From CAYJBH01 sp964368625 (lineage in GTDB: Bacteria; Bacillota; Clostridia; Oscillospirales; Ruminococcaceae), in assembly GCA_964368625.1 (NCBI GenBank), contig CAYJBH010000023.1, positions 1 through 46,440 on the forward strand: DNA of 46,440 bases. Reading direction: 5' to 3'. Every line of letters begins with the position of its first letter. Position 1 is the stretch's first letter. Made by a program: the position numbers and the translations under genes. This document shows, in pieces, positions 24,051-32,768 of the stretch. The notes below the pieces were generated by a model, which was not told where the DNA came from, did not search any database, and saw only the letters and a list, made by a program, of their open reading frames with translations.

Positions 24051-25733
24051 ATGAAGAAAAGACTATTAGCACTTCTCATGGCTGCCGCAATTCTCGGCAC
24101 AATGATGCTGACAGGATGTGCATCGGAAGAAAGTGTGTCCACACCGACAGAATCAGAGGCATCAACTTCCGAACCCACCAGTGACTCCACTACAGAAGAA
24201 CCAACAGACAATGGCCCATTCCCCGTAAGCGAATCACCTATTGACCTCACAATGGTTAGACTTTCATGGACCGGCACTTTCCAAGATATCGATGATAAAT
24301 GGAAATGGCAAGACTACGCAGAAAAAACTAATGTCAATGTCACTTTCGACGAATACCCAATCACAAGTTATCAAGAAGAATTGCAGCTGAAGCTGACAAC
24401 CGGAGATTTACCGGACGCTTACTATCAGATGATATTCTCTAACGAAATGATTTTCGAAAACGGTCAGAACGGTAACCTAATTCCACTTAACGACCTTATC
24501 GCAGAACATGCACCAAACATTCAAAAAATGTTCGAAGATTATCCTCATGTTAAAAAATCAGTAACGATGCCGGACGGCAACATCTATTCGTTACCATGGC
24601 TATCACTAGATAAATTGAGTGCTTCTGTGCGAACATATGTCAACACAACTGTAATCGACGAGCTCGGCATGGAGGTTCCAAACACAATCGACGAGTTGAC
24701 AGCATTTATGGAAGCGATGAAAGAGCAAAATCCGGAAATTTATCCTCTTTCATTCTCAAACGGAAACCAAGGCATATTTGCAGATACATTCTCAGGTGCT
24801 TTTGGCGTAGGTAATGCAGGATTGCAGGGCATGGCTGCACACATTGACATGGGAGATGATGGCAATGTGCGTTTTTACAAAACTTCAGACGACTACCGCG
24901 CAATGTTGACTCAAATGTCAGACTGGTACAAAGCAGGACTTATCCATCCTGAATCCTTTACAACTTTGGACGCTGCACGTTGGGTGAACATGGGCGAACA
25001 AAATGAAGTTGGAGTATTTTGCTGGGTTAGCCCTAGCATTATCGGTGGACCGGAAGTTAGCGAAAACTTCACAGGAATTAGCCAATTCGAAGGTCCTAAC
25101 GGCGATCAAATTATGAGCTGGATTGATGCTGACGTACGTGGCAACTGGTCATTCATGATAACAAGCGAAAACGAAAACCCGATTGAAACAATTAAATGGG
25201 TAGATTACTGGTATAGTGAAGAAGGTTCTGTTTATTCGTTAGCAGGTTCGGAGGGTGTAACCTACGAAAAAAATGCAGACGGTGAATATACACTTATCGG
25301 TGATGCACTTACTGCGTACGATAACAACGAGCTTTACAATGTGATAGGTCATTACGGCGGCTTTGAGCCCGGCATTACCGGCATGACATATAGCGAAGAA
25401 AACCAAGCCATAGTTGACGCGGTAACTAATCCGCTCGGACTTACAAAAGCAGAGCAATACTATGTAGAAGATGCAGACGACTATCTTAACTATATGCCTG
25501 ATGACATCTGGCCTGCATTCACTGCTACTCCTGAAGAAGCAGAAGAACTCACAATCATTGCAACTGAAATTAGCACATACCTCACAGAGACACTCGACAA
25601 ATTTATTACAGGTGTTCTTGATGTCAATGATGACACAGTTTGGGACGAATATATCTCTGACCTGAATTCACTTGGCGCAGAGAGGTACTTAGAGATAAAA
25701 CAAGCACAGTATGAGCGTTACGCAAACAGCTAA
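24051..25733 (+). CDS. Extracellular sugar-binding lipoprotein (LplA-type)
   Basis: A 560-residue solute-binding protein. The signal peptide MKKRLLALLMAAAILGTMM ends in the lipobox LTGC (Cys near residue 23). A Ser/Thr/Glu-rich linker (~24-56) tethers it outside the membrane. The large size and NVNVTFDEYP, LTTGDLPDAYY, PLNDLIAEHAPNI motifs match the LplA/YtcQ group that serves LplB/LplC permeases. AGGAGG ribosome site. It delivers the glycan that the glycosidases in the island are expected to process; sugar identity is not visible. Confidence 0.9.
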   Translation: MKKRLLALLMAAAILGTMMLTGCASEESVSTPTESEASTSEPTSDSTTEEPTDNGPFPVSESPIDLTMVRLSWTGTFQDIDDKWKWQDYAEKTNVNVTFDEYPITSYQEELQLKLTTGDLPDAYYQMIFSNEMIFENGQNGNLIPLNDLIAEHAPNIQKMFEDYPHVKKSVTMPDGNIYSLPWLSLDKLSASVRTYVNTTVIDELGMEVPNTIDELTAFMEAMKEQNPEIYPLSFSNGNQGIFADTFSGAFGVGNAGLQGMAAHIDMGDDGNVRFYKTSDDYRAMLTQMSDWYKAGLIHPESFTTLDAARWVNMGEQNEVGVFCWVSPSIIGGPEVSENFTGISQFEGPNGDQIMSWIDADVRGNWSFMITSENENPIETIKWVDYWYSEEGSVYSLAGSEGVTYEKNADGEYTLIGDALTAYDNNELYNVIGHYGGFEPGITGMTYSEENQAIVDAVTNPLGLTKAEQYYVEDADDYLNYMPDDIWPAFTATPEEAEELTIIATEISTYLTETLDKFITGVLDVNDDTVWDEYISDLNSLGAERYLEIKQAQYERYANS

Positions 25734-25747
25734 TTAGATTCAAAATG

Positions 25748-25785
25748 TGATGACTGCAGATTCTATTGTTGATTTGCAGTCATCA
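25748..25785 (+). terminator. Hairpin after the binding-protein gene (partial terminator)
   Basis: An 11-bp perfect stem, TGATGACTGCA (25748-25758) with TGCAGTCATCA (25775-25785), and a 16-base loop, 15 bases past the stop codon. No T-run follows, so it may act as a leaky terminator or 3'-end stabiliser. Either would raise transporter mRNA relative to the downstream glycosidase. Confidence 0.45.
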
Positions 25786-25834
25786 TCCATATATATTAGA
25801 AATTTACAAACATATACGCATTTAGCTCGAAAAT

Positions 25835-25849
25835 CAATATAAGGTAAAA
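25835..25849 (+). promoter_or_regulatory. Candidate regulator site 3 (TCAATATAAGGTAAA)
   Basis: Matches site 2 at 11 of 15 positions including the core ATATAAGGT. It lies 14 bases upstream of the alpha-mannosidase start. TATAAG could also serve as a -10 element, although no good -35 is seen at the right distance. Confidence 0.35.
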
Positions 25850-25862
25850 GGTAGTTTATAGT

Positions 25863-28823
25863 ATGGTTCATAAATCAAAGCACATATTAAAAGAGACCGA
25901 TTTAATAATATCGCTAATAAAGGAAAGGATATACTCGCATGTGGCTCCGTTGGAGGCGGTTGGGTCTGTTACTAGTGAGCCTGTTGCATATTCTGGACGA
26001 CTTCAACTTGAGTACAGACCATATAATATCGGAGAGAAGTGGGGTAACCTGTTTGACTGTGCGTGGTTTCATATAACCGGTGCTGTTCCGAGCGAATGTA
26101 TGGGCAAAAAGCTTGTTTTAAAAATTGACCTAAATGGTGAAGGATTGCTGTATGATGAAAACGGTTGTCCGATGCGTGGAATTACCTGCGTAACCTCCGA
26201 GTATGACAGAAGTCTGGGGTTGCCCGGAAAACGAATTGTCCAACTTACCGATAGCTGCAACGGAACCGAGCAGGTTGACCTTTGGATTGATGCAGCGTGC
26301 AATGATCTGTTTGGTAAATTTCAAGGTGAAGGGTGTATTGCCGAACTTGAAATCTGCGCTGTAAACGATACTGCGCGTGAGCTATATTATGATTTGGTTA
26401 TTCTGAAAGATTTGTTGTGTTGCTTCGAAAAAAACAGTGTTCAATATTTTTCGATACTCTATACCTTAGAAAACACAACGAACATAATCTCTGAATTCAC
26501 CGAAGAAGAGTACAAGGGTGCACTTGTTATAACGAAAACCGCACTTGAAAAAAATGCAGGGGACACCTATCTTAATTTCACCGCAGTAGGTCATGCACAT
26601 CTTGACCTTGCATGGCTTTGGCCTATTAGAGAGACAATTCGCAAGGGTGCTAGGACATTTGCAACACAGCTTGAAATGCTGGACAGATACCCGGGATACA
26701 AATTCGGTGCAAGTCAGGCACAGCTTTACGCATGGATAAAAGAGCATTACCCAAAACTATACGACAAGGTAAAAATCAGTGCTGAGAAAGGCGACTGGGA
26801 GCTTCAAGGCGGAACATGGGTCGAGCCGGATACCAACATACCGTCGGGTGAAAGCTTAGTGAGACAGTTCCTATATGGACAAAGCTTTTACCGCAATGAA
26901 TTTGGGCAAACTATGGAGATACTGTGGCTTCCCGATGTATTCGGATATAGTGGCAACCTTCCACAGATAATGAAAAAAAGCAACTGCAACTATTTTTTAA
27001 CTATTAAGTTGAGTTGGAATCAAATCAACGATTTTCCCTACCACACCTTTAATTGGCAAGGGATCGACGGTAGCTCAGTGTTGGTTCATATGCCACCCGA
27101 GGGAACCTATGGTTCTGCATGTATGCCACAATCGATAAAAAAAGCCGCCGACAACTATCAAGAAAAAGGTTTATGCAGTGATGCCTTGGTACTTTACGGG
27201 ATAAGTGATGGTGGTGGAGGTTGCGGGCCGGAGCATCTTGAACGAGTAAATCGCATATCGAATTATCCGGGGCTATACCCTGTTAAGCAGGGCAAGGCAA
27301 TCGACTTTTTCCATAAAATTGAAAAAGTCTCCGATGTCTATTCCACCCATAAAGGTGAACTTTACTTTGAAATGCACTACGGAACATCTACAACACAGGC
27401 AAATACAAAAAAGTATAATCGAAAAGTTGAAGTACTGTTTCATGATGTCGAGTTGTTCTGTAGTTATGCGAGCTTGTTGAGCGGGTTGTGCTACCCAAAA
27501 GCAGAACTGCGCGAGTTGTGGCACGAATTTTTACTCTATCAGTTTCATGACATACTGCCAGGCTCTTCAATCAAGCGCGTTTACGACGAGTGCGAAGTGG
27601 CTTATAACCGCATATCACAACGTCTGATTGAAATTAAAAATGAAGCACTCAATGCTCTTTATGTTAATGATCAATCTGCAATGATAAATACGTTGCCATG
27701 GGAACGTCGAGAACTCGTAGATGGGGAGTGGTATCGTGCTGCCTCACTTGGTGTTGCAGTTAAAGAAGAAAGCACAGATGTAGCTGTTCCAAGCATTGAT
27801 GAAAGTGTTATGGAAAACGAGTTGATAAAACTTACCTTTAACGACAATGGTGACTTGGCGTCTATTTTTGATAAACGTATCGGAAAAGAAATCCTAAAAA
27901 GTAAAGAATTTGGTAATAAGCTTACAGTTTTCACAGATATTGGCGATGCGTGGGATATTGCGCTAAACTACAGAAAAAGAAAAACAGATTGTTTTAAACC
28001 TGTTTCTACCGAATGCTATTTACTGGGTCAAAGTGTAGTTAGAGAAACCACCTATCATTACAACAAATCGACAATTAAACAGCTTATTACAATTGCGAGT
28101 GGCTCGTCATTGATTGACTTCTCTACTAAGGTGGATTGGAATGAAGAAAATAAGATGTTGCGAGCAGAATTCCCGATAGACATAGCGAGTGATGTTGTAA
28201 GCTGCGATATCCAGTTTGGAAACATTAAGCGACCTACTACCGAGAACAACAGTCATGACTATGCTCAGTTAGAGTTGGTCGCTCACAAATATATCGACCA
28301 ATCACAGAGCGATTACGGCATAGCGTTATTAAACGATTGCAAATACGGTTACTATGCTAAAAACGGAATAATTAGTCTCAATCTTTTGCGCTCGCAAAAC
28401 TATCCCGGCAAAGGTGCCGATATAGGCAAACACGAATTCAAATATGCACTTTATCCTCATCTTGGCGACCTTTACAGTAGTGATGTAGAAGAAATAAGCT
28501 ACAATTATAATTATCCTCTTACTGTTGGAAAAACTCCAAGGATGCTTGAACCTTTAATTATGTTCGACAAAAGTAATATCAAGATTGAGACGGTTAAGAT
28601 GTGTGAAAACTCGGATGATTTTATTGTAAGAGTTTATGAAACAAAAGGTGTACCCACAAAAACTACTGCACATATAAATAAGATGTTTGCGCAAGCAGTT
28701 CTTACAAATATGTTAGAGGATGATATCGCAGAGTTTACACTTGCAGATTGTTGTACGGTAATGATTTTTAACCCTTTTGAAGTTCATACAGTACGGCTTT
28801 CCCAGGCCGATTGTTTGAAATAA
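25863..28823 (+). CDS. Alpha-mannosidase, glycoside hydrolase family 38
   Basis: A 986-residue cytoplasmic enzyme with no signal peptide. The zinc site is AVGHAHLDLAWLW (H244, H246, D248). The nucleophile Asp is D358 in LWLPDVFGYSG. Further GH38 landmarks are GDWELQGGTWVEPDTNIPSGESLVRQ and the helical bundle near residue 560 (LWHEFLLYQFHDILPGSSI); the C-terminal half is the beta-sandwich region. It cleaves alpha-linked mannose from short oligosaccharides after import. It is preceded by a weak AAAGG ribosome site and followed by three UroD-superfamily genes in the same direction. Confidence 0.93.
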   Translation: MVHKSKHILKETDLIISLIKERIYSHVAPLEAVGSVTSEPVAYSGRLQLEYRPYNIGEKWGNLFDCAWFHITGAVPSECMGKKLVLKIDLNGEGLLYDENGCPMRGITCVTSEYDRSLGLPGKRIVQLTDSCNGTEQVDLWIDAACNDLFGKFQGEGCIAELEICAVNDTARELYYDLVILKDLLCCFEKNSVQYFSILYTLENTTNIISEFTEEEYKGALVITKTALEKNAGDTYLNFTAVGHAHLDLAWLWPIRETIRKGARTFATQLEMLDRYPGYKFGASQAQLYAWIKEHYPKLYDKVKISAEKGDWELQGGTWVEPDTNIPSGESLVRQFLYGQSFYRNEFGQTMEILWLPDVFGYSGNLPQIMKKSNCNYFLTIKLSWNQINDFPYHTFNWQGIDGSSVLVHMPPEGTYGSACMPQSIKKAADNYQEKGLCSDALVLYGISDGGGGCGPEHLERVNRISNYPGLYPVKQGKAIDFFHKIEKVSDVYSTHKGELYFEMHYGTSTTQANTKKYNRKVEVLFHDVELFCSYASLLSGLCYPKAELRELWHEFLLYQFHDILPGSSIKRVYDECEVAYNRISQRLIEIKNEALNALYVNDQSAMINTLPWERRELVDGEWYRAASLGVAVKEESTDVAVPSIDESVMENELIKLTFNDNGDLASIFDKRIGKEILKSKEFGNKLTVFTDIGDAWDIALNYRKRKTDCFKPVSTECYLLGQSVVRETTYHYNKSTIKQLITIASGSSLIDFSTKVDWNEENKMLRAEFPIDIASDVVSCDIQFGNIKRPTTENNSHDYAQLELVAHKYIDQSQSDYGIALLNDCKYGYYAKNGIISLNLLRSQNYPGKGADIGKHEFKYALYPHLGDLYSSDVEEISYNYNYPLTVGKTPRMLEPLIMFDKSNIKIETVKMCENSDDFIVRVYETKGVPTKTTAHINKMFAQAVLTNMLEDDIAEFTLADCCTVMIFNPFEVHTVRLSQADCLK

Positions 28824-28840
28824 TTTTGTATGGAGAGAAA

Positions 28841-29968
28841 ATGGAAGATTTTGCAAAGTTACATACCGATGTGTGTTTTAAAAGGTCTAACGGTAAGATA
28901 ATCTGGCAACCACGAATAGATTGCTGGATTTCCGACAAAATGTTCGATCATGGCGAACTTCCGGGCATTTATAAGGGTATGAAGAAATCAGAAATTTATC
29001 GCAACCTTGGTTGCTCTGCTCGGGCATATGAATTTAACGATTGTTTTAAGCTTAGTTACACAGGTGGGATCACCACCGAGACTACTCACGATGGTGCATT
29101 TAGTACTACTTTTATACATACACCTGTAGGCACAGTGAGTCAGATAACTAAGACTACCACCTCCAGTTGGGCGAAACTTGTTACGAAAGAGTGGGTTGAA
29201 ACAGAAGAAGAACTGAAAATTTACACCTATATCGAACAGCACACACAGTGGCATTTTGACGAAGGTATTTATCAAGAGCGTCTGGAGGAGTGGGGAGATC
29301 TCGGTGCACCGTGTATATTTATGCCCAGAGTGTCGATGCAAAAATTATATATCGACCTCATGGGTGTTGAAAATGCAGTGTATGCTATTTATGATTATAA
29401 AGACATCGTGCTTGAGTACTTTGATGCGCTCCGTGAGTGTCATTTTAGAATGATTGACGTGATTAACAAGTCTCCAATTATGTTGATTGACTTTGGCGAC
29501 AATATCCACTCAGGTACACTGTCACCCGAGTTTTTTGAAAAGTACGTACTAAAAGAATATCAGATGAGATGCGATAGATTGCACAGTGCAGGAAAGTTTG
29601 TCTACTCGCATTATGACGGCAACAATAATGGTTTAATGGAATACTACCAGCAGACAGGGTTAGACGGCATTGAAGCCATCACCCCAAAACCGCAGGGCGA
29701 CGTTACTTTAGAAGACGTCAAAGAACACTTAGGTGAAATGTTGATGATTGACGGTATTCCAGCAGTTTACTTTGACGACACATACTCTGAAGAAGTGCTG
29801 ATAGAGTGTGTTAACAAAATTATCGACTTGTTTGCACCGAACTTAGTTCTGGGCATTTCGGATGAAATTTCCTCAACCGGCGACATAGAGCGCATAAGAT
29901 TGGTGGGTAAAATTGTCGATGAATACAATGCAAAGATGGAAAAAACAACTAAAGGAATCGTAAAATGA
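28841..29968 (+). CDS. UroD-superfamily protein, HxDGN variant 1
   Basis: A 375-residue TIM-barrel protein of the UroD/COG0407 superfamily, the most divergent of the four here. H257-Y-D259-G-N occupies the place of the H-x-C zinc motif of methyltransferases, and the usual later Cys is replaced in LGISDEISSTGDIERI, which otherwise keeps the family ending. The start at 28841 follows GGAGAG; the alternative at 28811 overlaps the mannosidase gene. The stop overlaps the next start by four bases (ATGA), so they are translationally coupled. Function is unknown; heme synthesis is not supported by the context. Confidence 0.75.
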   Translation: MEDFAKLHTDVCFKRSNGKIIWQPRIDCWISDKMFDHGELPGIYKGMKKSEIYRNLGCSARAYEFNDCFKLSYTGGITTETTHDGAFSTTFIHTPVGTVSQITKTTTSSWAKLVTKEWVETEEELKIYTYIEQHTQWHFDEGIYQERLEEWGDLGAPCIFMPRVSMQKLYIDLMGVENAVYAIYDYKDIVLEYFDALRECHFRMIDVINKSPIMLIDFGDNIHSGTLSPEFFEKYVLKEYQMRCDRLHSAGKFVYSHYDGNNNGLMEYYQQTGLDGIEAITPKPQGDVTLEDVKEHLGEMLMIDGIPAVYFDDTYSEEVLIECVNKIIDLFAPNLVLGISDEISSTGDIERIRLVGKIVDEYNAKMEKTTKGIVK

Positions 29969-30978
29969 ACAGTAAAGAACTAGTGAAGGCAACCTTGGAA
30001 TTTAAAAATACTTCCGGAAGAATTCCGAGGCAACTTTGGGTGTTACCTTGGGCAGAGATGTTTCAACCGCAACAACTAAAGCACATTATAGATGATTTCA
30101 AGTGGGACATAGTAAATCCGAAAGCGATTTACTCAATACCCTCGATTGCAAAGGGTGATATGCACGAGGTAGGCGAGGCAACTGATAACTGGGGGTGTAA
30201 ATTCATTAACATACACCGCGGTGTAATAGGCGAGGTTAAAGAACCACTTGTACAGGATGACGACTGGGAAGACGTGGGGAATATTCATATTCCTGAGGAG
30301 GAACTGTCCTTCAATGTTGAGCAGGTAAACGAGGCCTGTAAGGAGATTTCGGATAAATTTCTGCTTGGTGGCTGTTGTCCAAGACCGTTTGAACAGCTTC
30401 AATTTATAAGAGGAACAGAAAATTTATACATGGATCTTGTAGATCCACCAAAAAAAATGCTGGAATTTATCGAGCAGATGCATGATTTTTATTGTCGTCT
30501 TTTAACAAAATGGGCACAAACAGATGTTGATGCACTTAACATGATGGACGACTGGGGTTCACAGAACAGCCTGTTAATCAGTCCTACAATGTGGGAGAAA
30601 ATTTTCAAACCCATGTACAAAGACTATATCGATATAGCGCACAAGCACGGGAAATACATGTTTATGCACTCGGATGGAAATACTCTTCAAATTATTCCAC
30701 ATTTGATTGAGATCGGTTTAGATGCATTCAACACACAAATTTTCTGTATTGGTGTTGATAAACTTGAGCAGTTTAGAGGTAAGATTACGTTCTGGGGTGA
30801 GATTGATCGCCAGCAATTAATACCTAACGGAACCATAGAAGAAATACGTAGCGCAGTGGACAGTGTATATAATAATCTTTGGAAGGATGGTGGCATAATT
30901 GCACAGTGCGAGTACGGTCCTGCGGCAAATCCAGACAATGTTTACGAGATATTCAAGCATTGGACTACAAAACGATGA
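29965..30978 (+). CDS. UroD-superfamily protein, HxDGN variant 2
   Basis: A 337-residue protein of the same superfamily. MNSKELVKATLEFKNTSGRIPRQLW is the family opening. LLGGCCPRPFEQLQFIRGTENLYMDL is the substrate-pocket strand. H235-S-D237-G-N replaces the H-x-C motif, while a Cys remains in IIAQCEYGPAANPDNV near the end. It is translationally coupled to the previous gene. Its presence as one of three tandem paralogues suggests a hetero-oligomer or successive substrates; this is inference. Confidence 0.78.
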   Translation: MNSKELVKATLEFKNTSGRIPRQLWVLPWAEMFQPQQLKHIIDDFKWDIVNPKAIYSIPSIAKGDMHEVGEATDNWGCKFINIHRGVIGEVKEPLVQDDDWEDVGNIHIPEEELSFNVEQVNEACKEISDKFLLGGCCPRPFEQLQFIRGTENLYMDLVDPPKKMLEFIEQMHDFYCRLLTKWAQTDVDALNMMDDWGSQNSLLISPTMWEKIFKPMYKDYIDIAHKHGKYMFMHSDGNTLQIIPHLIEIGLDAFNTQIFCIGVDKLEQFRGKITFWGEIDRQQLIPNGTIEEIRSAVDSVYNNLWKDGGIIAQCEYGPAANPDNVYEIFKHWTTKR

Positions 30979-30999
30979 TATTTTGAATAAGGTTAAGAT

Positions 31000-31956
31000 A
31001 TGACACATAAACAACAATTTATTGATACTCTTAGCTGTAAAAAAATTGGTGGCAGGGTTCCACACTTTGAGATAGTTTTCTTTTTGACAATGGAGTCTAT
31101 CGGAATGTACCACAGCTCTCAAACAATTTTCCACCAATGGGGGCAGATGAGTTTTGAGGAAAAGAAGCTACACATTAATTATGCGGCCGATATGTACATT
31201 AAAATTGCACAAAAATATGATCATAGTGCTATATTTATTCACCCGAGTCCGGGGGATTTTGAAAATGTGAAGTGGTTGCTCGAAACAATTAGAGAAAAAA
31301 CGGATGATGAATACTACCTCACCATGCATGGTGATCCAACCCATGCAATTCCGGATGGCGACCGTATGATGGATTTTTCAATTGATATGTATGAAAACCC
31401 CAGTAAACTTAACGATATATCTAAACAGAGGATGGAAAGCAGTCTCGAATTTGCCCAAAAGCTTCCCGCCGGCTTGTTAGACGGATTTACCCTTTGCTCC
31501 GACTATGCACTAAATGCAAATCCCTTTTTTTCTCCCGAATCATTTGAGGAATTAATAGTACCGTTTCTTTCCGGAGTTATTAAAGGCTACAAAGAGATGG
31601 GGTATTACACAATAAAACACACAGATGGAAATATAATGCCCATCTTAAAGCAGATGGCAGATTGCAAACCGGATGCACTACATTCTTTAGATCCCCAAGG
31701 TGGAGTAAATATGTTGGAAGTCAGAAATATAATTGGAAGTGATATCTGTTTAATCGGCAACGTAAATTGCGGGTTACTTCAAACCGGAACAGATGAGGAA
31801 TGCAGGAATGATGTTATAAGGGCTCTTCATGAGGGGATGGAAAATGGTAGGGGATATGTTTTTTCCACCTCTAACTGTGCCTACACCGGTTTGTCATTAG
31901 ATAGGTATGAAATGATGGTGGACATTTGGAAAAAGTACGGTAGCTACGACAATTAA
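31000..31956 (+). CDS. UroD-superfamily protein, HxDGN variant 3
   Basis: A 318-residue member of the UroD/COG0407 superfamily. It starts MTHKQQFIDTLSCKKIGGRVPHFE. H207-T-D209-G-N is again present, and FSTSNCAYTGLSLDRYEMMVDIW is the C-terminal signature. It lies 21 bases after its neighbour with AAGG before the ATG. It is the last gene of the island before the right direct repeat, 143 bases away. The chemistry is unknown. Confidence 0.77.
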   Translation: MTHKQQFIDTLSCKKIGGRVPHFEIVFFLTMESIGMYHSSQTIFHQWGQMSFEEKKLHINYAADMYIKIAQKYDHSAIFIHPSPGDFENVKWLLETIREKTDDEYYLTMHGDPTHAIPDGDRMMDFSIDMYENPSKLNDISKQRMESSLEFAQKLPAGLLDGFTLCSDYALNANPFFSPESFEELIVPFLSGVIKGYKEMGYYTIKHTDGNIMPILKQMADCKPDALHSLDPQGGVNMLEVRNIIGSDICLIGNVNCGLLQTGTDEECRNDVIRALHEGMENGRGYVFSTSNCAYTGLSLDRYEMMVDIWKKYGSYDN

Positions 31957-32099
31957 TACAGTTGAATGTTTATGCCCAGACATTATCGAGTACTATATAA
32001 AACATTATTATTATTATTTTACATAGAATCAATATGTAAAATAACCAGCCCAATGGCTATTCCTCTTAACTATAGCATTGTTTTAGCTGAATGCATATT

Positions 32100-32180
32100 T
32101 AGGGCTGTTTTACCTAGGGCTCGCCAGCGCATCACGGCAGTGTGGGGGTCAGGAGTTCGAATCTCCTATGCTCCACCAAA
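32100..32180 (+). repeat. 81-bp direct repeat, right copy; tRNA 3'-end-like attachment site
   Basis: Identical to 13441-13521, including the 46 bases before the tRNA-like part. The tRNA-like end runs from GGGGGTC through the T-arm and acceptor strand to ACCA at about 32178. The matching sequence ends within one base of the same place in both copies. With the left copy it brackets 18.6 kb that holds the whole sugar and radical-enzyme gene set. No integrase gene survives inside. Confidence 0.8.
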
Positions 32181-32250
32181 TGGACATTGCACGAACACCT
32201 ATTATTTTAATGGCGGTTTTGCCGTTAGGGTGTTCCTGTGATTTAACGAT

Positions 32251-32287
32251 AAAACTCCTACAATGGATTTTCCTTGTAGGAGTTTTT
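32251..32287. terminator. Intrinsic terminator
   Basis: A 13-bp perfect stem, AAAACTCCTACAA (32251-32263) with TTGTAGGAGTTTT (32274-32286), a 10-base loop and trailing T residues. It follows the right repeat and would stop transcripts leaving the island. A weaker hairpin (GAACACC 32193-32199 with GGTGTTC 32229-32235) precedes it. Confidence 0.75.
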
Positions 32288-32381
32288 GTTATAGTTTAGC
32301 TATTTGTAACCATTGTATCTGTTGAACCATCGTAGATTTTCAAGCTATGTAATGAAAAGCTTGAAGATGTATATGTCATTA

Positions 32382-32606
32382 TCATTTTGTAGCAATCAAT
32401 TTTTTATCTTTGCAGATTGCTAATAAAGTATCTCTATCCTCATCACTTATACTCGAGCCTAGATATATAGCAACTGGCTTTATATCTGTAGCTAGAACAT
32501 CATATTTTCCTTTTGGACTTTCGTCAAATTTGAATAAACGCCACTCTTTCTCATTAGGTCGGCTGCTTTTTTCACACCTGTTTTTATACAAGATTATAGG
32601 AATCAA
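32382..32606 (-). pseudogene. Short unrecognised minus-strand frame, probable remnant
   Basis: The frame encodes about 74 residues from a TTG at 32606 (KNRCEKSSRPNEKEWRLFKF, then SSISDEDRDTLLAICKDKKL). The frame stays open upstream to 32645 with protein-like sequence (LIKTLGLAGTKLIPII), so the visible part may be the tail of a longer decayed gene. There is no ribosome site and I do not recognise the family. The position just outside the right repeat fits insertion debris. Confidence 0.3.
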
Positions 32607-32768
32607 TTTAGTGCCTGCAAGACCTAGCGTTTTGATTAAAGATTTTCAGTTTCTTTAAAACCCTGCTAAAGCTTGTAACTGAAAGTATATTTTTTTATGT
32701 TGTTTTTTATTACTTTGTGTTAAAATAGTATTAATATAGTTTTACAGGTTAACTAATAAGGATTCTCT

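Noticed and set aside
14094..31956. Heme biosynthesis role for the UroD-like genes
   Set aside because: No other heme gene is nearby, four divergent copies occur with sugar genes, and motifs fit the MtaA/COG0407 branch or its variants better.
31966..32241. Open plus-strand frame of 91 codons across the right repeat
   Set aside because: It reads through the tRNA-like repeat and a hairpin, has no ribosome site and gives no recognisable protein.
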